Shown here: positions 45,739 through 55,432 of the stretch, one piece after another
How positions within the stretch are numbered: position 1 is the stretch's first letter
How the letters are laid out: every line of letters starts with the position of its first letter
Notes under the pieces: model-generated
The model's input: the letters and a program-made list of their open reading frames with translations, nothing else
Told to the model about the DNA's origin: nothing
The model's database searches: none
Translations under genes and position numbers: made by a program
Assembly (NCBI GenBank): GCA_031271905.1
Contig: JAISUT010000064.1
Location: 1 to 64,000, forward strand
Direction: 5' to 3'
DNA from: Acidobacteriota bacterium
Lineage (GTDB): Bacteria > Acidobacteriota > UBA6911
DNA: 64,000 nt

Positions 45739-46836
45739 CTATTCGTAACTCAACGCCTTGACCGGATCCATCCGCGCCGCCTTATAGGCGGGGTACAACG
45801 CACCCAAGACACCCGCCAGCACCCCCAGGACGAACCCTTTGCCCAAGTCCGCAGTGGTCATGGACACCTGCAGGGTCGGGAACTTGGCGACGACCGCGAC
45901 GCGGACGACCTCGCTGACCACAATCCCGAGGATCACGCCTAAGCCGCATATCATAGCAGATTCTTTCAAAATCATGCCAACAATAAATCGCTGCGACGCC
46001 CCGAGCGACTTGAGGATGCCGATCTCCCGCGTCCGCTCGAAGATCGTGGTGTACATCGCCAGCAGGATGATCATGAACGCCAGCAACATCGAGACCACGA
46101 CGATCAACACGCGGAACTCGTTCAACCCCGGCATCTTGGCTTCCGCCAAGAGCAGGTTCTGGTCTGACGCCCGCAGGAGGGAGAACCCCTGGAACTTCTC
46201 CTGCAGCGCCGCGAACACCTTTTCGCGATCCGCGCCGTCGGCGGCCTTGATGAACAGGATCGTGACCTTGTCGGGCGGCGTCCCCGTCCGCTCCTTGAAG
46301 GTCTCCAGCGGCAGGAACACGCGCACCGCCGCCCCCGGGCGGCAGATCGCCGCGACCGTGTACTCGTAGTTCATGATCTCGGTCTTCATGCCGACGTCGA
46401 GCTTGTTGGCGTCCGCGTACATCTGATCGACGATCACCTCGTCGCCTTGGAGCGACGGATTCCCCTTGATGATGTCCAGCCTGCCCGGGAACTGGTTGTA
46501 GGTGTCCCAGTCGATGCCGAACACCAGCCCGAACTGCTTGGAGTTGAACTTGGCGAGCACCGGCGTCACCGCGACCACGCCCGGCACCTCGCGCACCAGG
46601 TCGGCGTATTTCTCGTTCAGCCCCGGGTCGCTGAGGGCGTAGAAGACCGACGAGCCCGGGGGCTGCAGGATGAAGTCGGAGCCCACCGCCATCGTGCGCC
46701 CCAGGTAGTCGTCCAGCGTCCCTTTGACGATCCCCCCCACCACCAGCATGAGGATGACGCCGAGGGCCACGGCGAGGATGCTTATGAACGTGCGCGTCGG
46801 GCGCGACTTGATGTTGGCGGTGACGAGATTTTCCAT
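45739..46836 (-). CDS. ABC transporter permease, FtsX/MacB/LolE type
   Basis: Periplasmic MacB_PCD-like loop and [42 protein letters not shown]. Confidence 0.9.
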   Translation of the reverse strand: MENLVTANIKSRPTRTFISILAVALGVILMLVVGGIVKGTLDDYLGRTMAVGSDFILQPPGSSVFYALSDPGLNEKYADLVREVPGVVAVTPVLAKFNSKQFGLVFGIDWDTYNQFPGRLDIIKGNPSLQGDEVIVDQMYADANKLDVGMKTEIMNYEYTVAAICRPGAAVRVFLPLETFKERTGTPPDKVTILFIKAADGADREKVFAALQEKFQGFSLLRASDQNLLLAEAKMPGLNEFRVLIVVVSMLLAFMIILLAMYTTIFERTREIGILKSLGASQRFIVGMILKESAMICGLGVILGIVVSEVVRVAVVAKFPTLQVSMTTADLGKGFVLGVLAGVLGALYPAYKAARMDPVKALSYE

Positions 46837-46992
46837 TGCGGGAACCGATGCTCCTTCGATGCTCCTTCATTGGGCGTCCTTGCCGGACTCCGAAACGCCA
46901 TCTACCTCAAACGCCCCGATGGGCGGGGCGCCTGCGAAACCCGGACATGGCGCGACGGCGTCGCCTGCGGGGGCTTTTCCGCAAGGGCGCCC

Positions 46993-47892
46993 TCAGTTTC
47001 TCTCCTTCAGCTCGACGGTCTCCGCGCCCTCGCGCGGCGGCAAGGCGAAGCTGTCCTCTCCCAAGCCCGAGTCCACCGTCCAACCGCCGGGGGTGAAATC
47101 GAGCTCCAAGGCGTAACCATCCTCGGGGCGGGCCAAGGCTATCTTCGCCGGCAACGCGACCCCCGCGACCGGCGCCATGCCGGAGTAGGCCGCCTCGCCG
47201 ACCAGGCGCCCCCTCCCGTCGAACGACTGTATGCGGTCGATCACAAGCTGCGACCGCTCGATCCAGATGCGGCGCGACGTGCGGATCACCGGCGGGGCAT
47301 CTGTCTTGTAAACGGAAAGTATATAGTATTTGGCGGTTTTGTCAGCCGATTCCTCGCACGAAACCCTCAGCTCGGGGTCGCCGAGGTCGATGCCCGCCGG
47401 GAGGATGGCTTCGTAAAGGTGGGCGGGGCGCAGGGGGATGCCGTTCGGCAGGTCGTCGGCGTAAAGCTCGCGCGCGGAGTTGCGTCCCGTGTAGACCTTG
47501 TTGTTGCTGCGCAACCAGGCGGAGAAGCCGTCGCCCGAGGAGACCGCCTCGAAGATCGCGGTCTTGTATATCACCGGGCTTTGCATGACGACGTGCAACG
47601 CCGCAGGGCGCTTCAACAGGATGTAGCCGGGCGCGCTGCGGTACTCCTCCTGCCTGCCGCTCTCCCACTTGCCGGAGGTCAGCGTCGCCTTCATGCCGGA
47701 GCTTTTCAGATCCGCGACCTCGCCGTACCTGTTGACGATGGCGACCAGCTCGTCCAAGGTCGCGTCGCGGGCGTCCAGCACCCGCGAGGGCACGTCCACC
47801 TTGACCTCGCGCTTGACGCCGCACCCGGCGACGCCGAGCGCCAGCGCGAGCAGGGCGCAACGCAGTATCCGGTTTTTCTCGCAGGTGCCCAT
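46993..47892 (-). CDS. Lipoprotein, DUF4292/LolB-like
   Basis: Lipobox LALALGVAGC; LKSSGMKATLTSGKW...APGYILLKRPAALHVVMQSPVIYKTAIFEAVSSGDGFSAWLRSNNKVYTG. Confidence 0.6.
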   Translation of the reverse strand: MGTCEKNRILRCALLALALGVAGCGVKREVKVDVPSRVLDARDATLDELVAIVNRYGEVADLKSSGMKATLTSGKWESGRQEEYRSAPGYILLKRPAALHVVMQSPVIYKTAIFEAVSSGDGFSAWLRSNNKVYTGRNSARELYADDLPNGIPLRPAHLYEAILPAGIDLGDPELRVSCEESADKTAKYYILSVYKTDAPPVIRTSRRIWIERSQLVIDRIQSFDGRGRLVGEAAYSGMAPVAGVALPAKIALARPEDGYALELDFTPGGWTVDSGLGEDSFALPPREGAETVELKERN

Positions 47893-48082
47893 AAGCGGGA
47901 AAATCTAGCAGAGCCAATGGGTCAATGCAAGCGACGGATGGGGCCGGCCCGCCCCGGCGCGCCCCGGCCGCATGGTCCGAGGCGTGGGGGGGCCGTCGGC
48001 GGACGCCCCTCATGAGCGCCAGCCTAAACCCTTGCGGCCGGCGCCAACCGCCATTCGCCGCCATCGCCCATGCGCATGCCGC

Positions 48083-49609
48083 CTATGCGTGGGCGAAGTC
48101 CAGCAAGGGGTTCGGGCCGTTCGGCGCGCGCATCTTCAACAGCGCCTTCTCCTCGATCTGCCGGATGCGCTCGCGGGTCACATGGAACCTCTCGCCGCAC
48201 TCCTTCAACGTGAACTCGACCCCGGCCTCGTTCAGGCCGTAGCGCATCCGCACGATCTCCTGCTCGCGCGGCGTCAAGGTCGCCAAGGCGTAGTCGGTCA
48301 CCTTCTTCAGGCTCTCCTGGATGATCGGCTCCTCGGGAGAGACCGCGCTGTGGTCCTCCAGGAACTTGCCCAGCACCGACTCCTCGTTGCTCGCGGCGGC
48401 GGACTCCAGCGACAGCGGCTCCTGCGCCGACAGCATGATCTGCGCCACCTTGGGAACCGGCATGCGCAGCTCCGCCGCCAGCTCCGCAGCCGCCGGTTCG
48501 CGCCCCAGGCGCTTGCCGATCTCGCTCGCCGCCCTCATCACGCGGTTGATCGCCTCCACCATGTGGACCGGGACGCGGATGGTGCGCCCCTGGTCGGCGA
48601 TGGCGCGCGTGATGCTCTGGCGGATCCACCAAGTCGCATACGTCGAGAACTTGTTCCCCATCCGGTAGTCGAACTTGTCCACCGCCTTCATCAGCCCCAG
48701 GTTCCCCTCCTGCACCAAGTCCAGGTAGTCCAGCTTCGAGCAGGAGTAGTTCTTGGCGATGCTCAGGACCAGGCGCAGGTTGGCGCGCACGAAGCGGTCG
48801 CGGATGTCCAGCACCTCCGCCTTGGCGGTGTGGACGCGGGCGACCAGATCCTGCAAGTCCGCCAACTTTATCAGGTGCTCGCGCTCCAATTCCCGCAGGC
48901 TTTTCGCCTCGCCGGTCAGGAACTTCTGCCGCGCGGCGTTGCGCGCCTCCTCCATGGCCGAAAGGATCCCTTCCACGCCGGAGACCAGCTTGTCGATCTG
49001 CCCCTCCGTAAAGGCGATGCGGCGCAGGGCGTTGACCACCGGCTCCCGGTCCGCAGCCTTCTTCCCGGCGGCGCGCCGATGCGCCTCCTCCAGTTTCTCG
49101 AGGCGCGCGAAGATCTTTTGCAGGCTCTTCTCGCGCAGCAGGTTCCTCTCGTCGAGGGCGGCCCTCCTGTCCTCCGCGCTCAAGTCCTCCCCGGGGCACT
49201 GCCCCGTCAGCGGCGGCAGCCCCACGGGCTGGAGCCTGTCGCCCATCGCCATCACCAGGCGGGAGGTGATCGCCGTCTGTCCGAGCAGGCGCAACACCCG
49301 GAGCTTCGCCTGCTCGAACTGCTTGGCGAGCTCGACCTCCTCTTGCCGCGAAAGCAGCGGGATCGCGTGCATGCTGCGATAGTAAAGGTTGATCGGATCG
49401 GTCGCGTAGGACGTCTCGCGGGCATCCCGCGATTCGGATTCGTCGGACGCCGGCTCGAATCCGGCGGCGCCGTCGGAGAACATCGGGCCGAACGTCTCCG
49501 CGTCATCCAAGGTTTCCAGGTTCTCGAGGTTCGTGGAGTCCAACCGCCCGAAATGAACCGGCTGGTATGCAACCTCTTCCAAAACGCCTTCATCATGTAG
49601 TTCTGTCAT
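48083..49609 (-). CDS. Sigma-70 family RNA polymerase sigma factor (RpoD/group-2 type)
   Basis: [79 protein letters not shown]; region 4 [15 protein letters not shown]...[17 protein letters not shown]. Confidence 0.95.
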   Translation of the reverse strand: MTELHDEGVLEEVAYQPVHFGRLDSTNLENLETLDDAETFGPMFSDGAAGFEPASDESESRDARETSYATDPINLYYRSMHAIPLLSRQEEVELAKQFEQAKLRVLRLLGQTAITSRLVMAMGDRLQPVGLPPLTGQCPGEDLSAEDRRAALDERNLLREKSLQKIFARLEKLEEAHRRAAGKKAADREPVVNALRRIAFTEGQIDKLVSGVEGILSAMEEARNAARQKFLTGEAKSLRELEREHLIKLADLQDLVARVHTAKAEVLDIRDRFVRANLRLVLSIAKNYSCSKLDYLDLVQEGNLGLMKAVDKFDYRMGNKFSTYATWWIRQSITRAIADQGRTIRVPVHMVEAINRVMRAASEIGKRLGREPAAAELAAELRMPVPKVAQIMLSAQEPLSLESAAASNEESVLGKFLEDHSAVSPEEPIIQESLKKVTDYALATLTPREQEIVRMRYGLNEAGVEFTLKECGERFHVTRERIRQIEEKALLKMRAPNGPNPLLDFAHA

Positions 49610-49808
49610 GGCAGATATCCTCGCAGTTCCCGTGACATCGTCCTTGCGATGCCTCCGGCATGGGGCTTATCGGCACCATTAGGAGAATCCTGCATGAGAA
49701 TTATGTGATTTTTTTTAGATTTTCCCGCGGCGGCGCACGACCTGATCGCGCACCCGGGGAACAAGAAGCACGGCGCCGTTGGAAATTGGATGTTTGTTAC
49801 GAAACGGT

Positions 49809-50297
49809 TCACACCTCCGGGGGCGCGCCGTCCTGCGGCGCGTAGCGCCTGCCGAGGGAGGCGACCTTGCCGTAAAGGAACTTCTGGAACCGCGCGGGCA
49901 CGAAGGCTGCGACGAAGCCGGCGGCGTCCCGCAGGCGCCGGAGCGTCTCCGCGCGCCCCGTCCAGTGCTCGAACAGTATCTGCTCGTCCACCTGGTTCAG
50001 GATGCCGTCCACCAGCAGCAGGAGCGCCAGCGCGTCATCGACCTGCCCCAGCCCGGGGATGAAGTCGGGGATGATGTCCAGGGGCGACGCCAGGTATATC
50101 CCCAAGCCGAACAGCGCCGCGCGCGTACGCAGGGGGACGCGGCGGTCTCCGAGCAATTTCGGGATCAGCAAGGCGACGCGGGGGAGCGCCAGCAACGCCT
50201 CCTTGACCCAGCCGTCCTGCAAAAAACCCCGCACCATCTTCGCGATCCTGGGAACCATGCGCCCTCCCCTCCCTTGCCTTCGCCTCCAACGGCCCAA
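49809..50297 (-). CDS. DUF1232 (YkvA-like) protein
   Basis: LGDRRVPLRTRAALFGLGIYLASPLDIIPDFIPGLGQVDDALALLLLVDGIL. Confidence 0.85.
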   Translation of the reverse strand: MGRWRRRQGRGGRMVPRIAKMVRGFLQDGWVKEALLALPRVALLIPKLLGDRRVPLRTRAALFGLGIYLASPLDIIPDFIPGLGQVDDALALLLLVDGILNQVDEQILFEHWTGRAETLRRLRDAAGFVAAFVPARFQKFLYGKVASLGRRYAPQDGAPPEV

Positions 50298-50306
50298 GGC
50301 CGGCGG

Positions 50307-52355
50307 CTAGCCCACCGGCTGGTAGTCGAAGGTCTCCATCGAGAAACTGGCCCGCCCCTGCGTCAGCGAACGCATCCGGGTGGAGTAGCCGAACATCTCC
50401 GCCAGCGGCACCAAACCCCGGATGACGGCCCGCCCGCCCCCCGGCGCGCTTTGGATGTCGGTCGAGTGGATCACCGCCCGCCGCGCACCCAGATCCTTCA
50501 TCAGCGCGCCCAGGCAGTCCTCCGGCGAGCGCACCTCCAGCGCCATGACCGGCTCCAGCACCGCCGTCCGCGACTGCGCGACCGCCTCGCGCAACGCCAG
50601 CGCCAGAGACCCCAGCAGCGGGATCAGCACGTCCGGCGGGTCGTTGTGCCGGAACTCCAGCAGGGCGATCCTCAGATCTACGACGGGGTAGCCGTGCGCC
50701 CCGCCCGAGGCGCAGCCGCGCCGCAACGCCTCCCGCGCCTCCCGCGCCAACGCCGTCGTCAGGGACTTGTCAACGCGCGCGACGTCCACCTCCACCGGCT
50801 CGGGGGCGCGGTCTCCCGGCGTGCGCGGGCGGGGCAGCACCTCCACCGTCGCGCTGCCGCGCACCTCGGCGTCGCCGATCTTCCGCGCGAACGTCCCGGC
50901 GCCGACGCCGCGCACCGTGGGCGCCTCCCGATAGGAGACCCTGGGACGCCCGAAAGACGCGGGTATGCGGAACTCGCGCTCCAGCCGGTTGCGCGTCACC
51001 TCCAGGTGCAGCTCGCCCATCCCCGAGAGGATCATGCGCCCCGTCTCCTCGTCGGAACGCACCCCCAGCGTGGGGTCTTCGCGCAACAGGCGGGCGACGA
51101 CCTCGCCGAGGCGGTCGCGGTCGGCGGCGGCGCGCGTCTCCACCGCCATCGACACCACCGTCTGCGGGAACTGGATGGCCTCGAAGGTTATGGGGGCGCG
51201 CTCGTCGCAAAGCGTGTCGCCTGTCGCCACGTCCTTCAACCCCTGCACCGCCACGATGTCGCCGCAGCGGGCGGCGTCCACCGGCTCGGTGCGGTCCGCG
51301 TGCATGCGCAGGATGCGGCGCAGGCGGATGCGCCCCTTCGTCCGGGGGTGCCAGCAGCGCTCCTCGGCGGCCAGCTCGCCGGAATAGACGCGCAGCCAGA
51401 AGAAATCCGCCGCCGGGGTCGCCACCACCTTGAACACCAGCGCGGAGAACGGCGCCTCCGGCGAGGGGGGGCGTTCGGCGGGCGCCCCGGTCTCCGGGTC
51501 TACGCCACGCGCCGCCGGACGCTCCCCGGGCGAAGGCAGGTAGTCGCAGACGGCGTCCAGCACCGGCTGGACGCCCATGTCCTTCAACGCGCTGCCGCAC
51601 AGGACGGGGACCATGCCTCCGAGCGTCGCCTCGCGCAGGGCGCGGCGCAGGTCGGCGGCGGAGACGGGCGCCCCCGCGAGGTAGAGGTCGGCCAGCCAAT
51701 CGACGCGGTTGGCGGCGGCCTCGACCAGCCTGCCGCGCGCCTCCTCCGCGGCGGCGCGCATCCCCTCCGGGACGGGGCGCGTCTCCATGCCGCGCCCGCG
51801 CGTCGCGGGGTTGAACACGACCCAGCGCATCTCCAAAAGGTCGATGACGCCGTCGAGCCCCCCTTCGAGCCCGCACGGCAGGTTCGCCAGCGCCGCGTCC
51901 GCCCCCAACCGCCCCCTGATCTGCCCGAGCGTCCGCTCGTGGTCGGCGCCCGCCCGGTCGAGCTTGTTGATGAAGGCGATGCGCGGGACGCGGTAGCGGT
52001 CGGCCTGACGCCACACGGTCTCGCTCTGCGGCTCGACCCCCTCCACCCCCGAGAAGACGACGACGGCGCCGTCCAGCACGCGCAGGCTGCGCTCCACCTC
52101 GGCGGTGAAGTCCACATGGCCGGGGGTGTCGATCAGGTTGATGGCGCAACCGTTCCAGGAGAAGGCGGTGGCGGCGGCGGAGATGGTGATGCCGCGCTCC
52201 CGCTCGTCCTCGCGGAAGTCCAGCGCCGCCGCGCCGTCATGCACCTCGCCGATCTTGTGGATCCGCCCCGCGTAATAGAGGAAGCGCTCGGAGACCGTGG
52301 TCTTGCCCGCGTCGATGTGCGCGATGATGCCGATGTTGCGCGTCTTCCCGATCAT
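50307..52355 (-). CDS. Elongation factor G family GTPase (probable EF-G paralogue)
   Basis: NIGIIAHIDAGKTTVSERFLYYAGRIHKIGEV, RERGITISAAATAF, DTPGHVDFTAEVERSLRVLDGAVVVF, NKLD; not in an rpsL-rpsG-tuf context. Confidence 0.92.
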   Translation of the reverse strand: MIGKTRNIGIIAHIDAGKTTVSERFLYYAGRIHKIGEVHDGAAALDFREDERERGITISAAATAFSWNGCAINLIDTPGHVDFTAEVERSLRVLDGAVVVFSGVEGVEPQSETVWRQADRYRVPRIAFINKLDRAGADHERTLGQIRGRLGADAALANLPCGLEGGLDGVIDLLEMRWVVFNPATRGRGMETRPVPEGMRAAAEEARGRLVEAAANRVDWLADLYLAGAPVSAADLRRALREATLGGMVPVLCGSALKDMGVQPVLDAVCDYLPSPGERPAARGVDPETGAPAERPPSPEAPFSALVFKVVATPAADFFWLRVYSGELAAEERCWHPRTKGRIRLRRILRMHADRTEPVDAARCGDIVAVQGLKDVATGDTLCDERAPITFEAIQFPQTVVSMAVETRAAADRDRLGEVVARLLREDPTLGVRSDEETGRMILSGMGELHLEVTRNRLEREFRIPASFGRPRVSYREAPTVRGVGAGTFARKIGDAEVRGSATVEVLPRPRTPGDRAPEPVEVDVARVDKSLTTALAREAREALRRGCASGGAHGYPVVDLRIALLEFRHNDPPDVLIPLLGSLALALREAVAQSRTAVLEPVMALEVRSPEDCLGALMKDLGARRAVIHSTDIQSAPGGGRAVIRGLVPLAEMFGYSTRMRSLTQGRASFSMETFDYQPVG

Positions 52356-52436
52356 CTCTCCAACCCACCTCCGACAGAACGCCCCCAGTATATCCGATTT
52401 GACGGGCGGCTGTCAGGCCTCAGCCTGCGGCGCCAC

Positions 52437-52479
52437 CGGAAGCCGGGGCACGGAAGCCGGGGCACGGAAGCCGGGGGCA
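52437..52479. repeat. Short tandem repeat, 3 x ~14 bp (cggaagccggggca)
   Basis: Direct reading; third copy has one extra G. Confidence 0.85.
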
Positions 52480-52569
52480 AAGCCAAATTGACGCGGCGGG
52501 GGATTCCATGCACAATGGGTGTTCGTCGGCGCGACCCACGGCCGCCGACCATCCGGACGGTTGCGAGAC

Positions 52570-53307
52570 ATGAGGAAGGCCTACGAACTTTGCATCGACG
52601 ACATCGCCCCCACCGCCGAGGAGGTCTTGGCGCAGCAGAAGATGTCCGGTCGCGCGCCTGCGCCCAAGATACTCCAACTGCTGGACAGGGCGCTCGACAT
52701 GTTCCATGGGCTGGCGAAGCCCCTTGGGGTGATGCAAGACCTGCCCGACGGCGAATTCCCGGCGCTGTACCGAGGGCGCGGCATGAACGCGCCGGACGGC
52801 CCGGTGCCGTCCATCGTCGCGCAGGCGGACTCCTTGGCGGCCATGGCTGCGACCATGGGCGACGCGTTGGCAGCCAAAAGCAGCGAGCTCTTCGCCAGCG
52901 GGGGCGCGGCGCTCGGCTACATGATGGACGCCGTCAATTCCTGCGGCGCGGAAAAGCTGGGGCGGCGCATGTGCGCGCTGTACCTCGCGGAGTTGCAGGC
53001 TCCGGACGGGCGGCGCGCCCTGCCGCCGGAAAAGCCGGCGCGGGGGGGTGTCAAGGCGCAGTATTACTGTCCGGGGCATTGCGGATGGCACATCTCCGGG
53101 CAGGAGGCGCTCTTCGCGGCCCTGCGCCCGGAGGACATCGGCATGTCGCTCAACGCGCGCTGGATCATGTTCCCGTTCAAGTCGATCTCCGGCGTGGTGG
53201 TCGCCGCGAGCATCGAGGCGCACCGCTTCCAGCCCGGCTTCTCCTTCTGCTTCGCGTGCAGGGAGCGCAAATGCGTCGAACGGCTCAAACGGCTGGAGGC
53301 GGCGTGA
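52570..53307 (+). CDS. Stand-alone vitamin-B12-dependent methionine synthase activation-domain-like protein
   Basis: QYYCPGHCGWHISGQEALFAALRPEDIGMSLNARWIMFPFKSISGVVV resembles the MetH activation-domain motif; C-terminal CFACRERKC cluster; next gene is a homocysteine methyltransferase. Confidence 0.75.
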   Translation: MRKAYELCIDDIAPTAEEVLAQQKMSGRAPAPKILQLLDRALDMFHGLAKPLGVMQDLPDGEFPALYRGRGMNAPDGPVPSIVAQADSLAAMAATMGDALAAKSSELFASGGAALGYMMDAVNSCGAEKLGRRMCALYLAELQAPDGRRALPPEKPARGGVKAQYYCPGHCGWHISGQEALFAALRPEDIGMSLNARWIMFPFKSISGVVVAASIEAHRFQPGFSFCFACRERKCVERLKRLEAA

Positions 53308-53326
53308 CCGCCCCCGTTTCTCGCAA

Positions 53327-53448
53327 GGGAGCTTCTAAAAGGCCCGCAGGCAAGGCGTCGCCGCAGGTCGAAAAGCGGGGCCCGTCAAGGCGAATGGGCG
53401 TTTTCGACCAAGGCGCCGGCGACGCCGGCCGGGTTTTTCAGAGGTTTC
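53327..53448 (-). repeat. Dispersed palindromic element, copy 8 (long form, orientation B)
   Basis: gggagcttctaaaaggcccgcaggcaaggcgtcgccgcaggtcgaaaagcggggcccgtcaaggcgaatgggcgttttcgaccaaggcg...gaggtttc. Confidence 0.93.
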
Positions 53449-53468
53449 ATCAAGGAGGTTGCAAACAC

Positions 53469-54368
53469 ATGGAAGACATCTTGACGAGGTTGCGGCGGGG
53501 GGAGGTCATCGTGGGAGACGGCGCGCTCGGGACCCAGCTCATGCAGCGCGGCCTGAGGCAGGGCGAGCCGCCGGAGCTGTTCAACGTGGACAGGCCCGAG
53601 GTCATAGGGGAGATCGCCGCGCTCTACCTCGACGCCGGCGCGGAGATCATCGAGACCAACACCTTCGGGGCGTCGCCCCTGCGCCTGGAGCAGTTCGGGC
53701 TGCAGGACAGGATGGAAGAGCTGAACCGGGGCGCGGTCGAGGCTGTGCGCCGCGCCGTCGGCGACAAGGCGTACATCGCGGGCTCGGTGGGGCCGTGCGC
53801 CAAAAAGCTCGAGCCGCTGGGGGAGACCGCGCCGGCGGACGTCTCCGGCAGCTTCAAGGCGCAGGTCGCCGCCCTGCTCGCGGCGGGCGTGGACGCCATT
53901 TGCATCGAGACCATGATGGACGCGGTGGAGGCGGTCATCGCCATCAAGGCGGCGCAGGCGGCGATGCGGGAGTCGGGGACGAAGCTCCCCGTCATCGCCA
54001 CCATGACCTTCAACAAGACCCCGCAGGGCTTCTTCACCCTGATGGGCAACAGCGTCAAAGCCGCCGCCGAGGCGCTGGGCGGGGCGGGGGCGGACATCGT
54101 GGGCTCCAACTGCGGCGACGGCATGGAGAGCATGGTCGGCATCGCGCGGGAGTTCCGCGCACACACCAAGCTGCCGGTCATCATCCAGGGGAACGCGGGG
54201 CTGCCAGTCCAAGGAGAGGGGGGCGCGCTCACCTATCCCGACTCGCCGGAACATGTGGCGGGCAAGGCGGCGGAGCTGCTGGCGCTGGGGGTGCAGATCG
54301 TGGGCGGCTGCTGCGGCACGTCCCCGGAGCACATCCGCGCCATCCGCAAACTGGTGGACGGCAGGTAG
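53469..54368 (+). CDS. Homocysteine S-methyltransferase domain protein (MetH N-terminal module-like)
   Basis: VIVGDGALGTQLMQRGL, GAEIIETNTFGASPLRL, GSNCGDGMESM, VGGCCGTSPEHIRAI zinc-ligand motifs. Confidence 0.93.
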   Translation: MEDILTRLRRGEVIVGDGALGTQLMQRGLRQGEPPELFNVDRPEVIGEIAALYLDAGAEIIETNTFGASPLRLEQFGLQDRMEELNRGAVEAVRRAVGDKAYIAGSVGPCAKKLEPLGETAPADVSGSFKAQVAALLAAGVDAICIETMMDAVEAVIAIKAAQAAMRESGTKLPVIATMTFNKTPQGFFTLMGNSVKAAAEALGGAGADIVGSNCGDGMESMVGIAREFRAHTKLPVIIQGNAGLPVQGEGGALTYPDSPEHVAGKAAELLALGVQIVGGCCGTSPEHIRAIRKLVDGR

Positions 54369-54369
54369 C

Positions 54370-54410
54370 CTGCGAGGCGCGGGATGCCAGGCGGGCGCCA
54401 CGCCTCGCAG
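54370..54410. terminator. Terminator-like hairpin between convergent genes
   Basis: 10-bp perfect inverted repeat ctgcgaggcg/cgcctcgcag, 21-nt loop, no clear U-tract. Confidence 0.35.
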
Positions 54411-54425
54411 ACGCCGATCCCCATC

Positions 54426-55106
54426 TCACTTCTTCTTGCAGTCGTGGAAGGATCTGCCGCCGACCTCGAACATCGCCTCGTCGCCATGGCTCCAGAAGCT
54501 GTCGCCGTCCTTCTCATAGCGCGCGCCGGAAGCCGCGCGGACGGAAGGGAGCTTCACGCTCCGGCCCCCGAGCGACGCCGGCGCCGTGACCGCCGCCTCG
54601 TCCTCGTCCGCCGCCACGGAGAACTCCGTGCCGTCAGGGCAGGCGTAGGCGACGGCGGGGACGGCGGCGGCGAAGGTCAAGACCGCGCCGGCGTCGGAAG
54701 ACAGGATCAGCTTGCCGCCGTCCAGCCTATAGCGGGTGACCGTCCCGAGCGTTTTCAGGAACTCGTCCGCGATGGACTCGCCGAGGCACATCATGCGCGT
54801 CGTGGCGCCGGCGGCCAGCTTGACGCCGCCCGAGGGCAAGAGCTCGTATTGGCCCGTGTGGCGGTTGCAGTGCGCCTGGCCCGACATGCGCCCGTCCGCG
54901 CCGAACTGGACGGTGTAAGGGGGGGCGGGCTTGACGGCCTCCTCGGCGCCACCCGGCCGCTGGAACGCCGCCAGCCGCCAAGTCGCGCCGAGGACGGCGG
55001 ACGCATCGCCCTCCCCTCCCGTCGCGTTGTTGTGTTTACAGCCTGCGACGGCGAGCGCCGCGACCAATACGATGCCTAGGATTTGCGTGGTGATCCTTAA
55101 TCCCAT
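54426..55106 (-). CDS. META domain plus MliC-like (C-type lysozyme inhibitor) lipoprotein
   Basis: Lipobox LAVAGC; META-like GATWRLAAFQ...VQFGADGRMSGQAHCNRHTGQYEL...TTRMMCLGESIADEFLKTL; MliC-like AYACPDGTEFSV...ASGARYEKDGDSFWSHGDEAMFEVGGRSFHDCK. Confidence 0.8.
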   Translation of the reverse strand: MGLRITTQILGIVLVAALAVAGCKHNNATGGEGDASAVLGATWRLAAFQRPGGAEEAVKPAPPYTVQFGADGRMSGQAHCNRHTGQYELLPSGGVKLAAGATTRMMCLGESIADEFLKTLGTVTRYRLDGGKLILSSDAGAVLTFAAAVPAVAYACPDGTEFSVAADEDEAAVTAPASLGGRSVKLPSVRAASGARYEKDGDSFWSHGDEAMFEVGGRSFHDCKKK

Positions 55107-55124
55107 GGGTGCATGCCTCCATTA

Positions 55125-55246
55125 GCGAACCTCATAAAAACCCCGGATACCGCGTCGCGCCTTGGTCGGAAATGCTCGTTCGCCTCGGCGAACTCCGCTT
55201 TTCGACATGCGGCGACGCCTTGCCTGCGAGGTTTTCAGAGGCTTCC
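55125..55246 (+). repeat. Dispersed palindromic element, copy 9 (long form, orientation A)
   Basis: gcgaacctcataaaaaccccggataccgcgtcgcgccttggtcggaaatgctcgttcgcctcggcgaactccgcttttcgacatgcggcgacgccttgcctgcgaggttttcagaggcttcc. Confidence 0.93.
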
Positions 55247-55432
55247 ATTAGCGAAAAACCCCCGTCAACCCGACGGGGCATGTCCAAACTTTACCATTGA
55301 ATCCTTCGCCGCCAACATAGAATTGCATGGGCGGGCATTCCCTGTCACAATCTTAGTTGTCTTGCACAAGTGGTCGCCGGTGCGACGGTGCGACGCCGAC
55401 TGGCGTTTGTAGCGCCCCAGGGGAATGTGTCT

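Noticed and set aside
49779-53468. Long + strand ORF (start of the 1529-aa ORF 49779..54368)
   Set aside because: Only the terminal ~300 codons (53469..54368) form the homocysteine methyltransferase; the upstream part is shadow of the EF-G gene and of repeat copy 8.
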